Part shown: piece by piece, positions 43,469 to 51,409 of the stretch
How the letters are laid out: each line of letters opens with the position of its first letter
Position numbering within the stretch: the first letter of the stretch is position 1
NCBI GenBank assembly: GCA_045345765.1
Contig: CP148265.1
Location: forward strand, 2,542,001-2,606,000
Length of the DNA: 64,000 bases
DNA from: JAOARY01 sp045345765
GTDB lineage: Bacteria > Bacillota > Clostridia > Peptostreptococcales > Peptostreptococcaceae
Direction of reading: 5' to 3'
Program-made: the position numbers and the translations under genes
The notes under the pieces: generated by a model
What the model was told of the DNA's origin: nothing
Databases searched by the model: none
What the model saw: only the letters and a program-made list of their open reading frames with translations

Positions 43469-44287
43469 ATGAAAAAAATATTTAGTTTTATTTTACTATT
43501 TATATTTTTAATTACATTTTCTTTGGGTTGCCAAAAGAAAGAAGATGTATTAAAAGTAGGTATGGATTTAAGATTTTATCCTTTTAGTGGAACTGATAAA
43601 TTGGGAGAACCAATTGGAATTGAAGTTGATATAGCAAATGAATTAGGCAAATACTTGGATAAAAAGGTAGAAATAATAAATACAAATTTTTCGATGCTAA
43701 TTCCAGCATTACAAAATGGAGAAATTGATATAATAATTGGTTCTATGGGAATTACAAAGGAAAGAGAACAAAGTGTTGATTTTACAAATCCATATTTTTA
43801 TGAAAAGATGATAGCTTTAATCAATAAAAATTTTGCAACTAAAAAAAATATTACAAATGATATGAAGGTTGAGGAGTTATTCAAGATAAAAGATATGAAA
43901 TTTGTAGGAATTAATGGTTCTATGGCTGTTACAATACCACAAGTCTATGGTTATGAAGTTAAGACTGTAACTACAGATGCAGTAGCGCAAAGTGAAATTA
44001 CAACTGGATCATCACATATATTAGTAGGAACATATACTCTATATGGTATGCATAACACAAATAAGGATAGTACTATAATATACGAAAATAGTATACAATC
44101 TTCAAAAACAGGTATGGCAGTTAAAACGGGAAACAAATATCTTTTAGATAAAGCTAATGAATTTATATCAAAGATGGAAAGTAGTGGATTTAATGATAGA
44201 CTAAAAAATGATTGGGATAAAGCTATACAAGAAAAACTTTTTGATGATAGTATAACTCTTGATTATTATTTGAAGTTGGATAATTAA
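43469..44287 (+). CDS. polar amino acid ABC transporter, substrate-binding lipoprotein
   Basis: A 272-residue family 3 solute-binding protein behind AAAGAGG. The signal ends FSLGCQKK (lipobox). LKVGMDLRFYPFSGTDKLGEPIGIEVDIANEL and IIIGSMGITKEREQSVDFTNPYF (each split here from longer motifs) are family signatures. Ligand is probably an amino acid or a sulfur amino acid such as cystine, given the rhodanese gene next to it. First gene of a five-gene run. Confidence 0.85.
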   Translation: MKKIFSFILLFIFLITFSLGCQKKEDVLKVGMDLRFYPFSGTDKLGEPIGIEVDIANELGKYLDKKVEIINTNFSMLIPALQNGEIDIIIGSMGITKEREQSVDFTNPYFYEKMIALINKNFATKKNITNDMKVEELFKIKDMKFVGINGSMAVTIPQVYGYEVKTVTTDAVAQSEITTGSSHILVGTYTLYGMHNTNKDSTIIYENSIQSSKTGMAVKTGNKYLLDKANEFISKMESSGFNDRLKNDWDKAIQEKLFDDSITLDYYLKLDN

Positions 44288-45022
44288 ATGAATAAGAAAA
44301 AAATTAGTACATTTTTGATAGTGAGTTTTTTTTATATAATTTGTTTGATTTTTATGGTTAATAATATGTCAGATGTTTTGGATTTTAGAGTGATATTTAA
44401 TTATAAAATTCAAATACTAAATGCATTTTTTACAACGATAAAATTTAGTTTTATATCACTTGTTTTGAGTTTGATTTTGGGTTTTATAATATTTATAATG
44501 CAAAAATCTTCAAATTTATATTTAAATTATTTTGTTAGTATATATAAAGAAATCATAATGGGAACACCCTTACTTGTTATGATTTTTTTAATTGTTTATG
44601 TAATAGGAGTATCTTTAGATATTCACAACAAAGAATTTTGGGGAATTATAGCAATAACAATGTATATGAGTCCTTATATGAGTAATATTTTTGAAGGTGC
44701 TTATAATACAATAGATAAAAATCAATTTGTGATAATGGATTTTTATGATTTTAATCTTTATCAAAAATATAGATATATAATATTGCCACAAATGGTTAGA
44801 CCAATTATTCCTGGACTTATAAATAATCTATCAGGAATTGTTAAAGGTACTTCAATACTTAGTACCATTGCTATAGAAGAAATATTTTATACTGTAAGTG
44901 TATTATCAAATAATACATATAAATATATTGAAGGTTATTTTATTTTATGGTTAGTTTATTTAATAATAACAATACCATTATCATTATTGGCTAAGTACTA
45001 TTCGCGAAAATGGAATATTTAG
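44288..45022 (+). CDS. amino acid ABC transporter permease
   Basis: A 244-residue membrane protein beginning directly after the upstream stop. The HisM-type pattern is FTTIKFSFISLVLSLILG, YKEIIMGTPLLVMIFLI and the EAA loop with YRYIILPQMVRPIIPGLIN. Five membrane spans are likely. It completes the importer with the genes on either side. Confidence 0.85.
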   Translation: MNKKKISTFLIVSFFYIICLIFMVNNMSDVLDFRVIFNYKIQILNAFFTTIKFSFISLVLSLILGFIIFIMQKSSNLYLNYFVSIYKEIIMGTPLLVMIFLIVYVIGVSLDIHNKEFWGIIAITMYMSPYMSNIFEGAYNTIDKNQFVIMDFYDFNLYQKYRYIILPQMVRPIIPGLINNLSGIVKGTSILSTIAIEEIFYTVSVLSNNTYKYIEGYFILWLVYLIITIPLSLLAKYYSRKWNI

Positions 45023-45033
45023 GGGTGATTTTA

Positions 45034-45744
45034 TTGTATTTGAAATTAGATAAAATATATAAATCTTATGATAGAGAAATTATAAAAGGAATATCTTTAG
45101 AATTAGAAGATATTAAATCTGTTGGAATAATTGGAAAAAGTGGCTGTGGAAAATCAACATTATTAAGACTATTATCAGGAATTGAAGAATTTGATTTAGG
45201 TAGAATAAATATTAATAATTTAGATTTAATAAAAGAAAATAAAAAGAAATATCAAAAGAAAATTTCTATGGTATTTCAACAACATAATCTATTTCCGCAT
45301 ATATCAATATTAGAAAATATTTCTTTGATATTAGAAAAGATAAGAGGATATAAAAAGGACAAGGCTAAAAATATTTCACTAAGTTTATTAGAGCAGTTTA
45401 AACTTGAAAATGAAATTTTAAAATATCCAAATGAATTATCAGGAGGTCAAGCGCAAAGAGCATCTATTGCTAGAGCATTAGCAACAAACCCAGATTTGAT
45501 TTTTATGGATGAACCAACAGCATCATTAGATCCAATTTTGACAAAAGAAGTGTTGGACTTTGTAAAAGGATTAAAAAAAATTGGAAAAGAATTTATCTTT
45601 GTTACACATGAAATTTCTTTTGTAAAAGATTTTGCTGATTATATCGTGTTTATGGATGAAGGAGAGATTATAGAACATGGAGCTATAAGTATTTTGCAAG
45701 ATCCAAAGACTAAGAAATTAAGAGATTTTTTGATTTGTAAATAA
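45034..45744 (+). CDS. amino acid ABC transporter ATPase
   Basis: TTG 45034 follows AGGGGTGAT at the right distance; the in-frame ATG at 45010 lies upstream of that site and inside the permease gene. About 236 residues: Walker A GKSGCGKST, Q-loop VFQQHNLFPH, signature ELSGGQAQRASIARAL, Walker B LIFMDEPTASLD and switch THEISFV. A typical GlnQ-like ATPase energising the importer. Confidence 0.9.
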   Translation: MYLKLDKIYKSYDREIIKGISLELEDIKSVGIIGKSGCGKSTLLRLLSGIEEFDLGRININNLDLIKENKKKYQKKISMVFQQHNLFPHISILENISLILEKIRGYKKDKAKNISLSLLEQFKLENEILKYPNELSGGQAQRASIARALATNPDLIFMDEPTASLDPILTKEVLDFVKGLKKIGKEFIFVTHEISFVKDFADYIVFMDEGEIIEHGAISILQDPKTKKLRDFLICK

Positions 45745-45763
45745 TATTTTAGGAGATGATTTT

Positions 45764-46441
45764 ATGGAGATGAGAGAAATTTATAAATTATTTAAAAAAA
45801 TAGGAACGCTAACTTTTTCGACTATATATAATGGAGAAGTTCATAGTAGAATCGCACATTTTAATGGGTTTGATGATGATGGAATATATTTTAGAACTAT
45901 GTGGAATAAGCCATTTGCAAGACAATTAATGGATACTAATTCTGTTAGTGTTTGTGGAATAACAGATTCAAAAATATTATCACATGATGAAAATCATGTT
46001 CCCAATTTTCCTCCAGGTTATTCAATAAGGCTAATAGGAAAAGTAAAGAATGTAAAAGAAACTATTATAAGAGAAAAGGCAAAAGATAATGAAAGTCTTA
46101 AATTAGCTGTTTATGATATGGATAAGTATCCAGCCATGAAAAAAGGTAATTTTGTTATTTATTCAGCTAAAATTGAAATATTTGATTATGATTTTGAATG
46201 TAAAAATAGGGATCATAAAATTTTTAGAACACGCTTTAATTTTGGTAATTATCCTTTTAATGAGGCTGGACCAACTATAAATGATAAATGTATTGGATGT
46301 GGTAAATGCTATGAAAAATGCAGTTTTAAAGCTATTGAAAAAACTCCTTCTTATAAAATAAATCCTAATAAATGTGATGATTGTGGAGATTGTATTAGCG
46401 TATGTCGGGTTAATGCAATTGAGTTATCGAAGGTTTTTTAG
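45764..46441 (+). CDS. PNPOx-like flavin protein with C-terminal 2x4Fe-4S
   Basis: A 225-residue protein behind TAGGAGATGA. The N-terminal ~150 residues have the split-barrel pyridoxamine-phosphate-oxidase-like fold (GTLTFSTIYNGEVHSRIAHF, FRTMWNKPFARQL). The C-terminal ~60 hold two ferredoxin clusters (CIGCGKCYEKC, CDDCGDCISVCRV). Probably a flavin/Fe-S redox partner in the sulfur or amino-acid pathway of this operon. Confidence 0.8.
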   Translation: MEMREIYKLFKKIGTLTFSTIYNGEVHSRIAHFNGFDDDGIYFRTMWNKPFARQLMDTNSVSVCGITDSKILSHDENHVPNFPPGYSIRLIGKVKNVKETIIREKAKDNESLKLAVYDMDKYPAMKKGNFVIYSAKIEIFDYDFECKNRDHKIFRTRFNFGNYPFNEAGPTINDKCIGCGKCYEKCSFKAIEKTPSYKINPNKCDDCGDCISVCRVNAIELSKVF

Positions 46442-46449
46442 AGTTAAAT

Positions 46450-47325
46450 ATGAATAATATTAAAAGAATTAATTATAAGGAAAATAAAAAAAATGAGATG
46501 GCTGATTTTGAAATTGTTGATTTGAAAAGATTTTTTCAAACTCGTTCAAAAAAGCTACTAGAAAGAGATCACAGATTAAATTTTTGGGTGATTATATACA
46601 TTATAAATGGAGAAGGTAAGCATTATATAGATTTTAAATCATTTGAATATAAATCAGGAAATATTATATTTGTTAGGAAAAATCAAGTTCATCATTTTTT
46701 AGTTAATGAAAATGTTAATGGTTATGTAATTCATATAAATGAACCATTTATGTTAAAATTAAGCGACTACAATAATGATGTGTTTTGGGAATTTATTGAT
46801 AGATCTTATGGTTATCAAATAATAAAAATTGATATGAATGAAGAATCAAATAATAGAAAATTGATTGATATGATTTATAAAGAGTATTTAAATTTTAGTG
46901 AATCAACAGATGAAAATTTTATAAGATCTTTATTTGAATCATTTATACTATCTATAAGACAACAATTAGATAGAAGTAAGTTATTTATTAAGACATCTGA
47001 ATATGAGATATTTGCAAAATACAGATTTTTTGTGGAAAAACATTTTAGGCAGCAGTTGAATTTAGATAGTTATTCAAAGATGTTAGGAGTATCAAAAAAA
47101 ACTATAAATTTAGCAAGTAGAAGTAATGCAGACTTATCAGCTAAAGAATTTATAAATCAAAGACTGCTATTGGAGATAAAAAGATATTTAAGTCAAGGGG
47201 AACTTATGATTTATGAAATTTCAGATATACTTGGATTTAGTGAACCAGCAAATATGACAAAATTTTTTAAAAGATATGAAAAAATATCTCCTAAAAAATT
47301 TAAAGCATTAAATAAAAAAAATTAA
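46450..47325 (+). CDS. AraC family transcriptional regulator
   Basis: A 291-residue regulator. The N-terminal cupin (about 40-120: IIYIINGEGKHYIDF, GNIIFVRKNQVHHFL) senses a small ligand. The C-terminal AraC domain (about 180-290) has two helix-turn-helix units, LDSYSKMLGVSKKTINLASR and MIYEISDILGFSEPANMTKFFKR. It starts eight bases after the flavin/Fe-S gene and closes the run, so it probably regulates this operon or the next two genes. Confidence 0.85.
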   Translation: MNNIKRINYKENKKNEMADFEIVDLKRFFQTRSKKLLERDHRLNFWVIIYIINGEGKHYIDFKSFEYKSGNIIFVRKNQVHHFLVNENVNGYVIHINEPFMLKLSDYNNDVFWEFIDRSYGYQIIKIDMNEESNNRKLIDMIYKEYLNFSESTDENFIRSLFESFILSIRQQLDRSKLFIKTSEYEIFAKYRFFVEKHFRQQLNLDSYSKMLGVSKKTINLASRSNADLSAKEFINQRLLLEIKRYLSQGELMIYEISDILGFSEPANMTKFFKRYEKISPKKFKALNKKN

Positions 47326-47353
47326 CATTCCCCGTCATAAAACCATCATATTG

Positions 47354-47400
47354 AAATAGTATATTTTTATTAAGAAATAAAAAAATATACTATTTTATAC
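47354..47400 (+). terminator. Rho-independent terminator
   Basis: A 15-base inverted repeat AAATAGTATATTTTT (47354-47368 with 47381-47395). Confidence 0.7.
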
Positions 47401-47515
47401 TTTCTTTTTAGATAGTATCTAACAAAAAAGTGCATACTTACTTTTTGGATTATTTGATTATACAATAATGGAGTAGATAAGTTATAAATTAAATGAAAGT
47501 TAAAGAGGTGTATAT

Positions 47516-48016
47516 ATGGAGGCAATAAACAAGAGAAGAAGTATTAGAACTTTTAAAGAGCTTAAAGTTGAAAAGGAAAAAATTGAAAAACTTTTAAGAG
47601 CAGCTATGCAAGCACCATCAGCTTATAATCAACAGGCTTGGGAATTTATTGTTATTGAAGATAAAAAATCATTAAAAGAATTATCTGAAATGAGTCAATA
47701 TTCAAAAATGATTAAAGATTCTGCGGTTACGATTATCATATTAGGAAATAAAGAAAAGATGGCAGTTCCAGAATGTTGGCAACAAGATTTAGGTGCAGCA
47801 ACTCAAAACTTATTACTAGAAGCTGTTGAATTAGATTTAGGTGGTGTGTGGATGGCAGGAGCACCATTTGATGATAGAATGACTTTTATTAAAGATATGT
47901 TTAATTTACCACAAAATATATTACCTTATAGTGTTGTTTCAGTTGGATATCCTAAAGGAGAAAATAAATTTATAGATAGATATGATATAAATAAAGTTCA
48001 TTATGAAAAATGGTAA
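47516..48016 (+). CDS. nitroreductase family protein
   Basis: A 166-residue FMN-dependent oxidoreductase behind AAAGAGGTG. AINKRRSIRTFKELKV holds the FMN phosphate site, AMQAPSAYNQQAWEFIVI the ring, and LGAATQNLLLEAVELDLGG the dimer helix. The acceptor is unknown (nitro compounds, flavin or dehalogenation). It is separate from the ABC operon by a terminator. Confidence 0.9.
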   Translation: MEAINKRRSIRTFKELKVEKEKIEKLLRAAMQAPSAYNQQAWEFIVIEDKKSLKELSEMSQYSKMIKDSAVTIIILGNKEKMAVPECWQQDLGAATQNLLLEAVELDLGGVWMAGAPFDDRMTFIKDMFNLPQNILPYSVVSVGYPKGENKFIDRYDINKVHYEKW

Positions 48017-48111
48017 AGATAATAAATTATTAATAAAAATAAAAAAATATAAAATATTATACTATTTTATAAAAATATATAGAAATATTAAGTTTAATTA
48101 GGAGGGTTAAG

Positions 48112-48744
48112 ATGAAAGTTGTAGCTTTTAATGGAAGTCCAAAGAAGGAAGGAAATACTTATCATGCATTAAATTTGGTTTCAAAAGAACTTGAAAAACA
48201 AGGTGTTGAAGTTGAATTTATTCATGTAGGTAATAAAAAAATAAGAGGATGTACAGGTTGTGGACAATGTGTAAAACAAATGAATAAAGAATGTGTTATA
48301 AAAGATGATGATGTTAACGAATGGATTAAGAAAATGGATGAAGCTGATGGAATACTTTTGGGTTCACCTGTATATTATTCTGCAATAGCAGGAACTATGA
48401 AATCATTTTTAGATAGAGCGTTTTTTGTTGCTGGAGTAAATGGGAGTATGTTAAGACATAAAGTTGGAGCTGCTGTAGTTGCTGTTAGACGTTCAGGTGG
48501 TTTACCTACATTTAATCAATTAAATAATTATCTTAATTATTCAGAAATGATTTTACCTACATCAAATTATTGGAATGTAATCCATGGTATGATGCCAGGA
48601 GAAGCATTAAAAGATGATGAAGGTGTTCAAATAATGAGGGTTTTAGGAAAAAATATGGCATGGACATTAAAGCTTGTTGAGAATGGAAAAGATATAGAAA
48701 GACCAGAAAAGGAAGATAAAATATTTACAAATTTTATTCGTTAG
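48112..48744 (+). CDS. flavodoxin-fold NAD(P)H oxidoreductase with CxxC
   Basis: A 210-residue flavoprotein behind TTAGGAGGG. VVAFNGSPKKEGNTYHAL binds FMN, then the cysteine cluster RGCTGCGQCVKQ and GSPVYYSAIAGTMKSFLDR. It is the NADPH-dependent FMN reductase/iron-sulfur flavoprotein-like class. Substrate unknown; possibly partners with the nitroreductase 95 bases upstream. Confidence 0.85.
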   Translation: MKVVAFNGSPKKEGNTYHALNLVSKELEKQGVEVEFIHVGNKKIRGCTGCGQCVKQMNKECVIKDDDVNEWIKKMDEADGILLGSPVYYSAIAGTMKSFLDRAFFVAGVNGSMLRHKVGAAVVAVRRSGGLPTFNQLNNYLNYSEMILPTSNYWNVIHGMMPGEALKDDEGVQIMRVLGKNMAWTLKLVENGKDIERPEKEDKIFTNFIR

Positions 48745-48780
48745 TATAACGAATAAGAGTGCTGTTATATTAAAAAATTT

Positions 48781-48842
48781 GACGGTTACATATTATTTTG
48801 CTTAATTTAAATTAACAAAATAATATATAATCGTCGTTTATT
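48781..48842 (+). terminator. terminator with 20-base stem
   Basis: 48781-48800 (GACGGTTACATATTATTTTG) pairs with 48816-48835; two differences are G-U compatible. T-rich DNA follows. Confidence 0.7.
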
Positions 48843-48932
48843 TTTGTGGAATAATTTTTTATTTATATCACATTAAAAATAATATTGCCTATGTTCTTAA
48901 AATATATTTTGTAATACATTAAAATAATAGCC

Positions 48933-49129
48933 TTAGTCATCTAACATTGACGAAGCTATTTCAAATTCTTTTTGACTTTCTTGATATTTTTTTTCTTTTA
49001 GAGGAAAAGATTTATCAAATTCATCTATATCATTTTGAAGAACTTCAAATACATCAGAAATGCATTCCTTGCTATTTCTTCAACTATTCTATAATCTTCT
49101 TGATTTTCTTTTCTTATATTAATATTCAC
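48933..49129 (-). pseudogene. GNAT acetyltransferase with internal deletion
   Basis: On the minus strand a GTG with GGAGGA ribosome site reads NINIRKENQEDYRIVEEIARNAF, a GNAT start. A frameshift leads to SDVFEVLQNDIDEFDKSFP and SQKEFEIASSMLDD, the end of a Clostridial GNAT protein. The ~100 residues of the acetyl-CoA core between them are missing. Confidence 0.6.
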
Positions 49130-49282
49130 AAAAAATCCTCCTTAGAATTGCAATATATAATTATGATTATTGTTTTTTTCGATTTTAGTGGCTGTCAAAT
49201 ATAAAATTGAAAATAATTACCTATACAAAAATTATATACAATTATATTTTTTTATGCTACTAAAAAACATAATAAAAAATAT

Positions 49283-49313
49283 TTGACCTTAGGGTTACAC
49301 TAAGGTTTATAAT
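49283..49313 (+). promoter_or_regulatory. MerR-type promoter with 19-base spacer
   Basis: TTGACC (49283-49288) and TATAAT (49308-49313) are separated by 19 bases, and a perfect dyad ACCTTAG-N7-CTAAGGT (49286-49306) fills the spacer. This is the distinctive layout of promoters activated by MerR-family proteins. No merR gene is in the window. Confidence 0.7.
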
Positions 49314-49341
49314 ACAAGAGAAATATAAAAGAGGTGATTTT

Positions 49342-49392
49342 ATGCAAAAGAGTAATTTAGATTTGATGGTGGAAGAAAAGCCTATTAAATAA
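49342..49392 (+). CDS. 16-codon ORF behind the MerR-type promoter
   Basis: ATG 49342 has a good site (AAAGAGGTGA) and encodes MQKSNLDLMVEEKPIK. It is either a leader or the truncated start of the gene the promoter once served. Nothing after it to 49498 looks coding. Confidence 0.35.
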   Translation: MQKSNLDLMVEEKPIK

Positions 49393-49498
49393 ATAGCGCA
49401 AAAAAATTACAATCTTGTAATTGATAAATTTGAAATTGTAACTTAAATTATAGATGCCAGCGATATATAATTAAATAAATTATATGGGGAGGGGTTTT

Positions 49499-49810
49499 AT
49501 GGTTTTAGTAAATACAGATTTTATAAGTGGTAAAGAAATTGAAACACTTGGTTTGGTTAAGGGATCTACAATACAAGCTAAAAATTTTGGATCAGATTTT
49601 CTTAGTGGACTAAAAAATCTTGTTGGGGGAGAGCTCGGTGCATATACAGATATGTTAAATCAAGCACGTGACATAGCAACCAAAAGAATGATAGAAGAAG
49701 CAAAAATTATGTCTGCTGATGGAATTATAAATATAAGATTTGCAACAAGTGAAATTATGCAAGGTGCTGCTGAAATAATGGTATATGGAACTGCTGTAAA
49801 ATTTAAATAA
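49499..49810 (+). CDS. YbjQ family (UPF0145) protein
   Basis: ATG 49499 follows GGGGAGGGG. A 103-residue protein with the whole YbjQ signature: VKGSTIQAKNFGSDFLSGL, GELGAYTDMLNQARDIATKRM, GIINIRFATSEIMQGAAEI and YGTAVKF. Pentameric beta-rich proteins of this family are annotated heavy-metal-binding on weak grounds. It is 186 bases downstream of the MerR-type promoter with no clear terminator between, so metal- or stress-responsive expression is possible. Confidence 0.85.
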   Translation: MVLVNTDFISGKEIETLGLVKGSTIQAKNFGSDFLSGLKNLVGGELGAYTDMLNQARDIATKRMIEEAKIMSADGIINIRFATSEIMQGAAEIMVYGTAVKFK

Positions 49811-49821
49811 GAAAATAGATT

Positions 49822-49897
49822 GAAAAAAGGATTATGAAATTAGGTATAAAAGTTATAATATATTATAACTTTACTTCTTAATATTATAATCCTTTTT
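49822..49897. terminator. nested bidirectional terminator
   Basis: An outer pairing (AAAAAGGATTAT and ATAATCCTTTTT, 49823-49835 with 49886-49897) encloses the perfect palindrome AAAGTTATAATATATTATAA... at 49848-49871. It separates ybjQ-like and the convergent MFS gene. Confidence 0.7.
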
Positions 49898-49945
49898 GAT
49901 TTAATAATATTTTTTCAATTAAAGAACTAATAATTTTGATTTTTG

Positions 49946-51211
49946 TTAATTTTTCACTAAAATATTTTTTTCTAATCTTAGTATTCTATTAAATATTAAA
50001 ATTATTATTCCAATACTTAAAAACAAACTATTTATAGATACATTGTTTGCTATAAAACCAAATAATGGGGCAAAAAAAACCATAAGGATGGCTCGGATTT
50101 GACTTTCTATAGATAATACAGTAACTCTTTGGGATTTTTCCATATAATCACTAGATACATCAACAAAAATAGGTTTTCTACCATCTTTCATTAGATAGAG
50201 TATAAAATAAATAATTACAGAGCCAAAGAAAAAATTATATTTTATAGTAAATGAAAGTGTAATGAGTATTATTCCCATAAAATCATACATTTTATTAAAT
50301 AGTATTAAGGCATTATATTTATTACTTAATTTATAAATATTTTTGGATACTAAAGAACTAAATATATAAAATATGCCGTAAATAATTCCAAGATAAATCT
50401 TTAGACTATCTTCTGCACTAAAATTCATAAAATATCCAACACCAGATGCCAATATAATTGTATTTAAAATAGGTTGTATATAATCTTTTATAGCCTTAAA
50501 TACTGCATCATATGTCGAGGAACTTAAAATTATTAAGCTTATCTTTTTATTTTTAGAAATAGATTTTAGTTTTTTAAAGCTATCATTTATAAAATTATTT
50601 TTATTGTGACCATGATGCCTATGTGTAATATCCAAAAAACTTGGATAGGATAAGATTAGTAAGAAATCTAAAATATAAGGAATTATAGCTATTAAAAAAA
50701 TCCATTTTAAAGAAGGTAAATTTAATACCAAAACAATAGATATGAACGCTGACAAAGAAGAACCTAAAAGAGAATAAGAGCGAGTTCGTCCATAAACAAA
50801 ACCTTTGTATTTATACCAATTTTTATGTTCTAAATATTCAAGAATCATAGCCTTATGAGTACCAGACCTAAAGGCTTCACCTAGTCCAAAGAATACCATG
50901 CCTACAGATAATATAAAAAAATTAAATCCTAAAAAGAAGAATATAAAGGAAATAATATAAAAAGAAAAGCATAGAAGTAATTCTTTTTTCTTACCATAAT
51001 AATCTGCTATTATACCACTTGGAATTTCAAAAGCATAAGTGACTATTTCTTTTATTGCAATAAGTATTCCAATTTGAAATAAATCAAAATTAAGATTTAA
51101 AAGATATATAATAAGATATGGTTCAAAAAATTTGAGATTTTTAAAAAAACCATAAAAACAAAATTTAAATATTTGTTTATCTTTTTTTATAATTGTATAA
51201 CTATCTAACAT
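49946..51211 (-). CDS. MFS transporter
   Basis: A 421-residue protein with 12 likely spans. The loop 2/3 motif GIIADYYGKKKELLLC matches MFS motif A. GLGEAFRSGTHKAMI and GRTRSYSLLGSSLSAFI are typical of a Firmicute subgroup near fluoroquinolone- or sugar-efflux proteins. A His-rich cytosolic loop (HRHHGHNKN) follows span 6. Substrate unknown. Confidence 0.85.
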   Translation of the reverse strand: MLDSYTIIKKDKQIFKFCFYGFFKNLKFFEPYLIIYLLNLNFDLFQIGILIAIKEIVTYAFEIPSGIIADYYGKKKELLLCFSFYIISFIFFFLGFNFFILSVGMVFFGLGEAFRSGTHKAMILEYLEHKNWYKYKGFVYGRTRSYSLLGSSLSAFISIVLVLNLPSLKWIFLIAIIPYILDFLLILSYPSFLDITHRHHGHNKNNFINDSFKKLKSISKNKKISLIILSSSTYDAVFKAIKDYIQPILNTIILASGVGYFMNFSAEDSLKIYLGIIYGIFYIFSSLVSKNIYKLSNKYNALILFNKMYDFMGIILITLSFTIKYNFFFGSVIIYFILYLMKDGRKPIFVDVSSDYMEKSQRVTVLSIESQIRAILMVFFAPLFGFIANNVSINSLFLSIGIIILIFNRILRLEKNILVKN

Positions 51212-51409
51212 AGTTCACCTCAGCAAATAAGATTTAATAATTCTATTATATATCTACCCATGTATTAATTTTTAATTTAGTTCTAATTAAGTTTTAATTT
51301 TTTTTGATGAGGTATTATTATATAATATAAAAAGATTGTTTATAAATTCGCAATAATAAGCATTATGTTGATAAATCCTGTTAAAAATATATAAATGGAG
51401 GAAATTTAA

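Noticed and set aside
48947..49204. Plus-strand 85-codon hydrophobic frame
   Set aside because: It is the antisense of the GNAT remnant, which has a real ribosome site and recognisable protein sequence.
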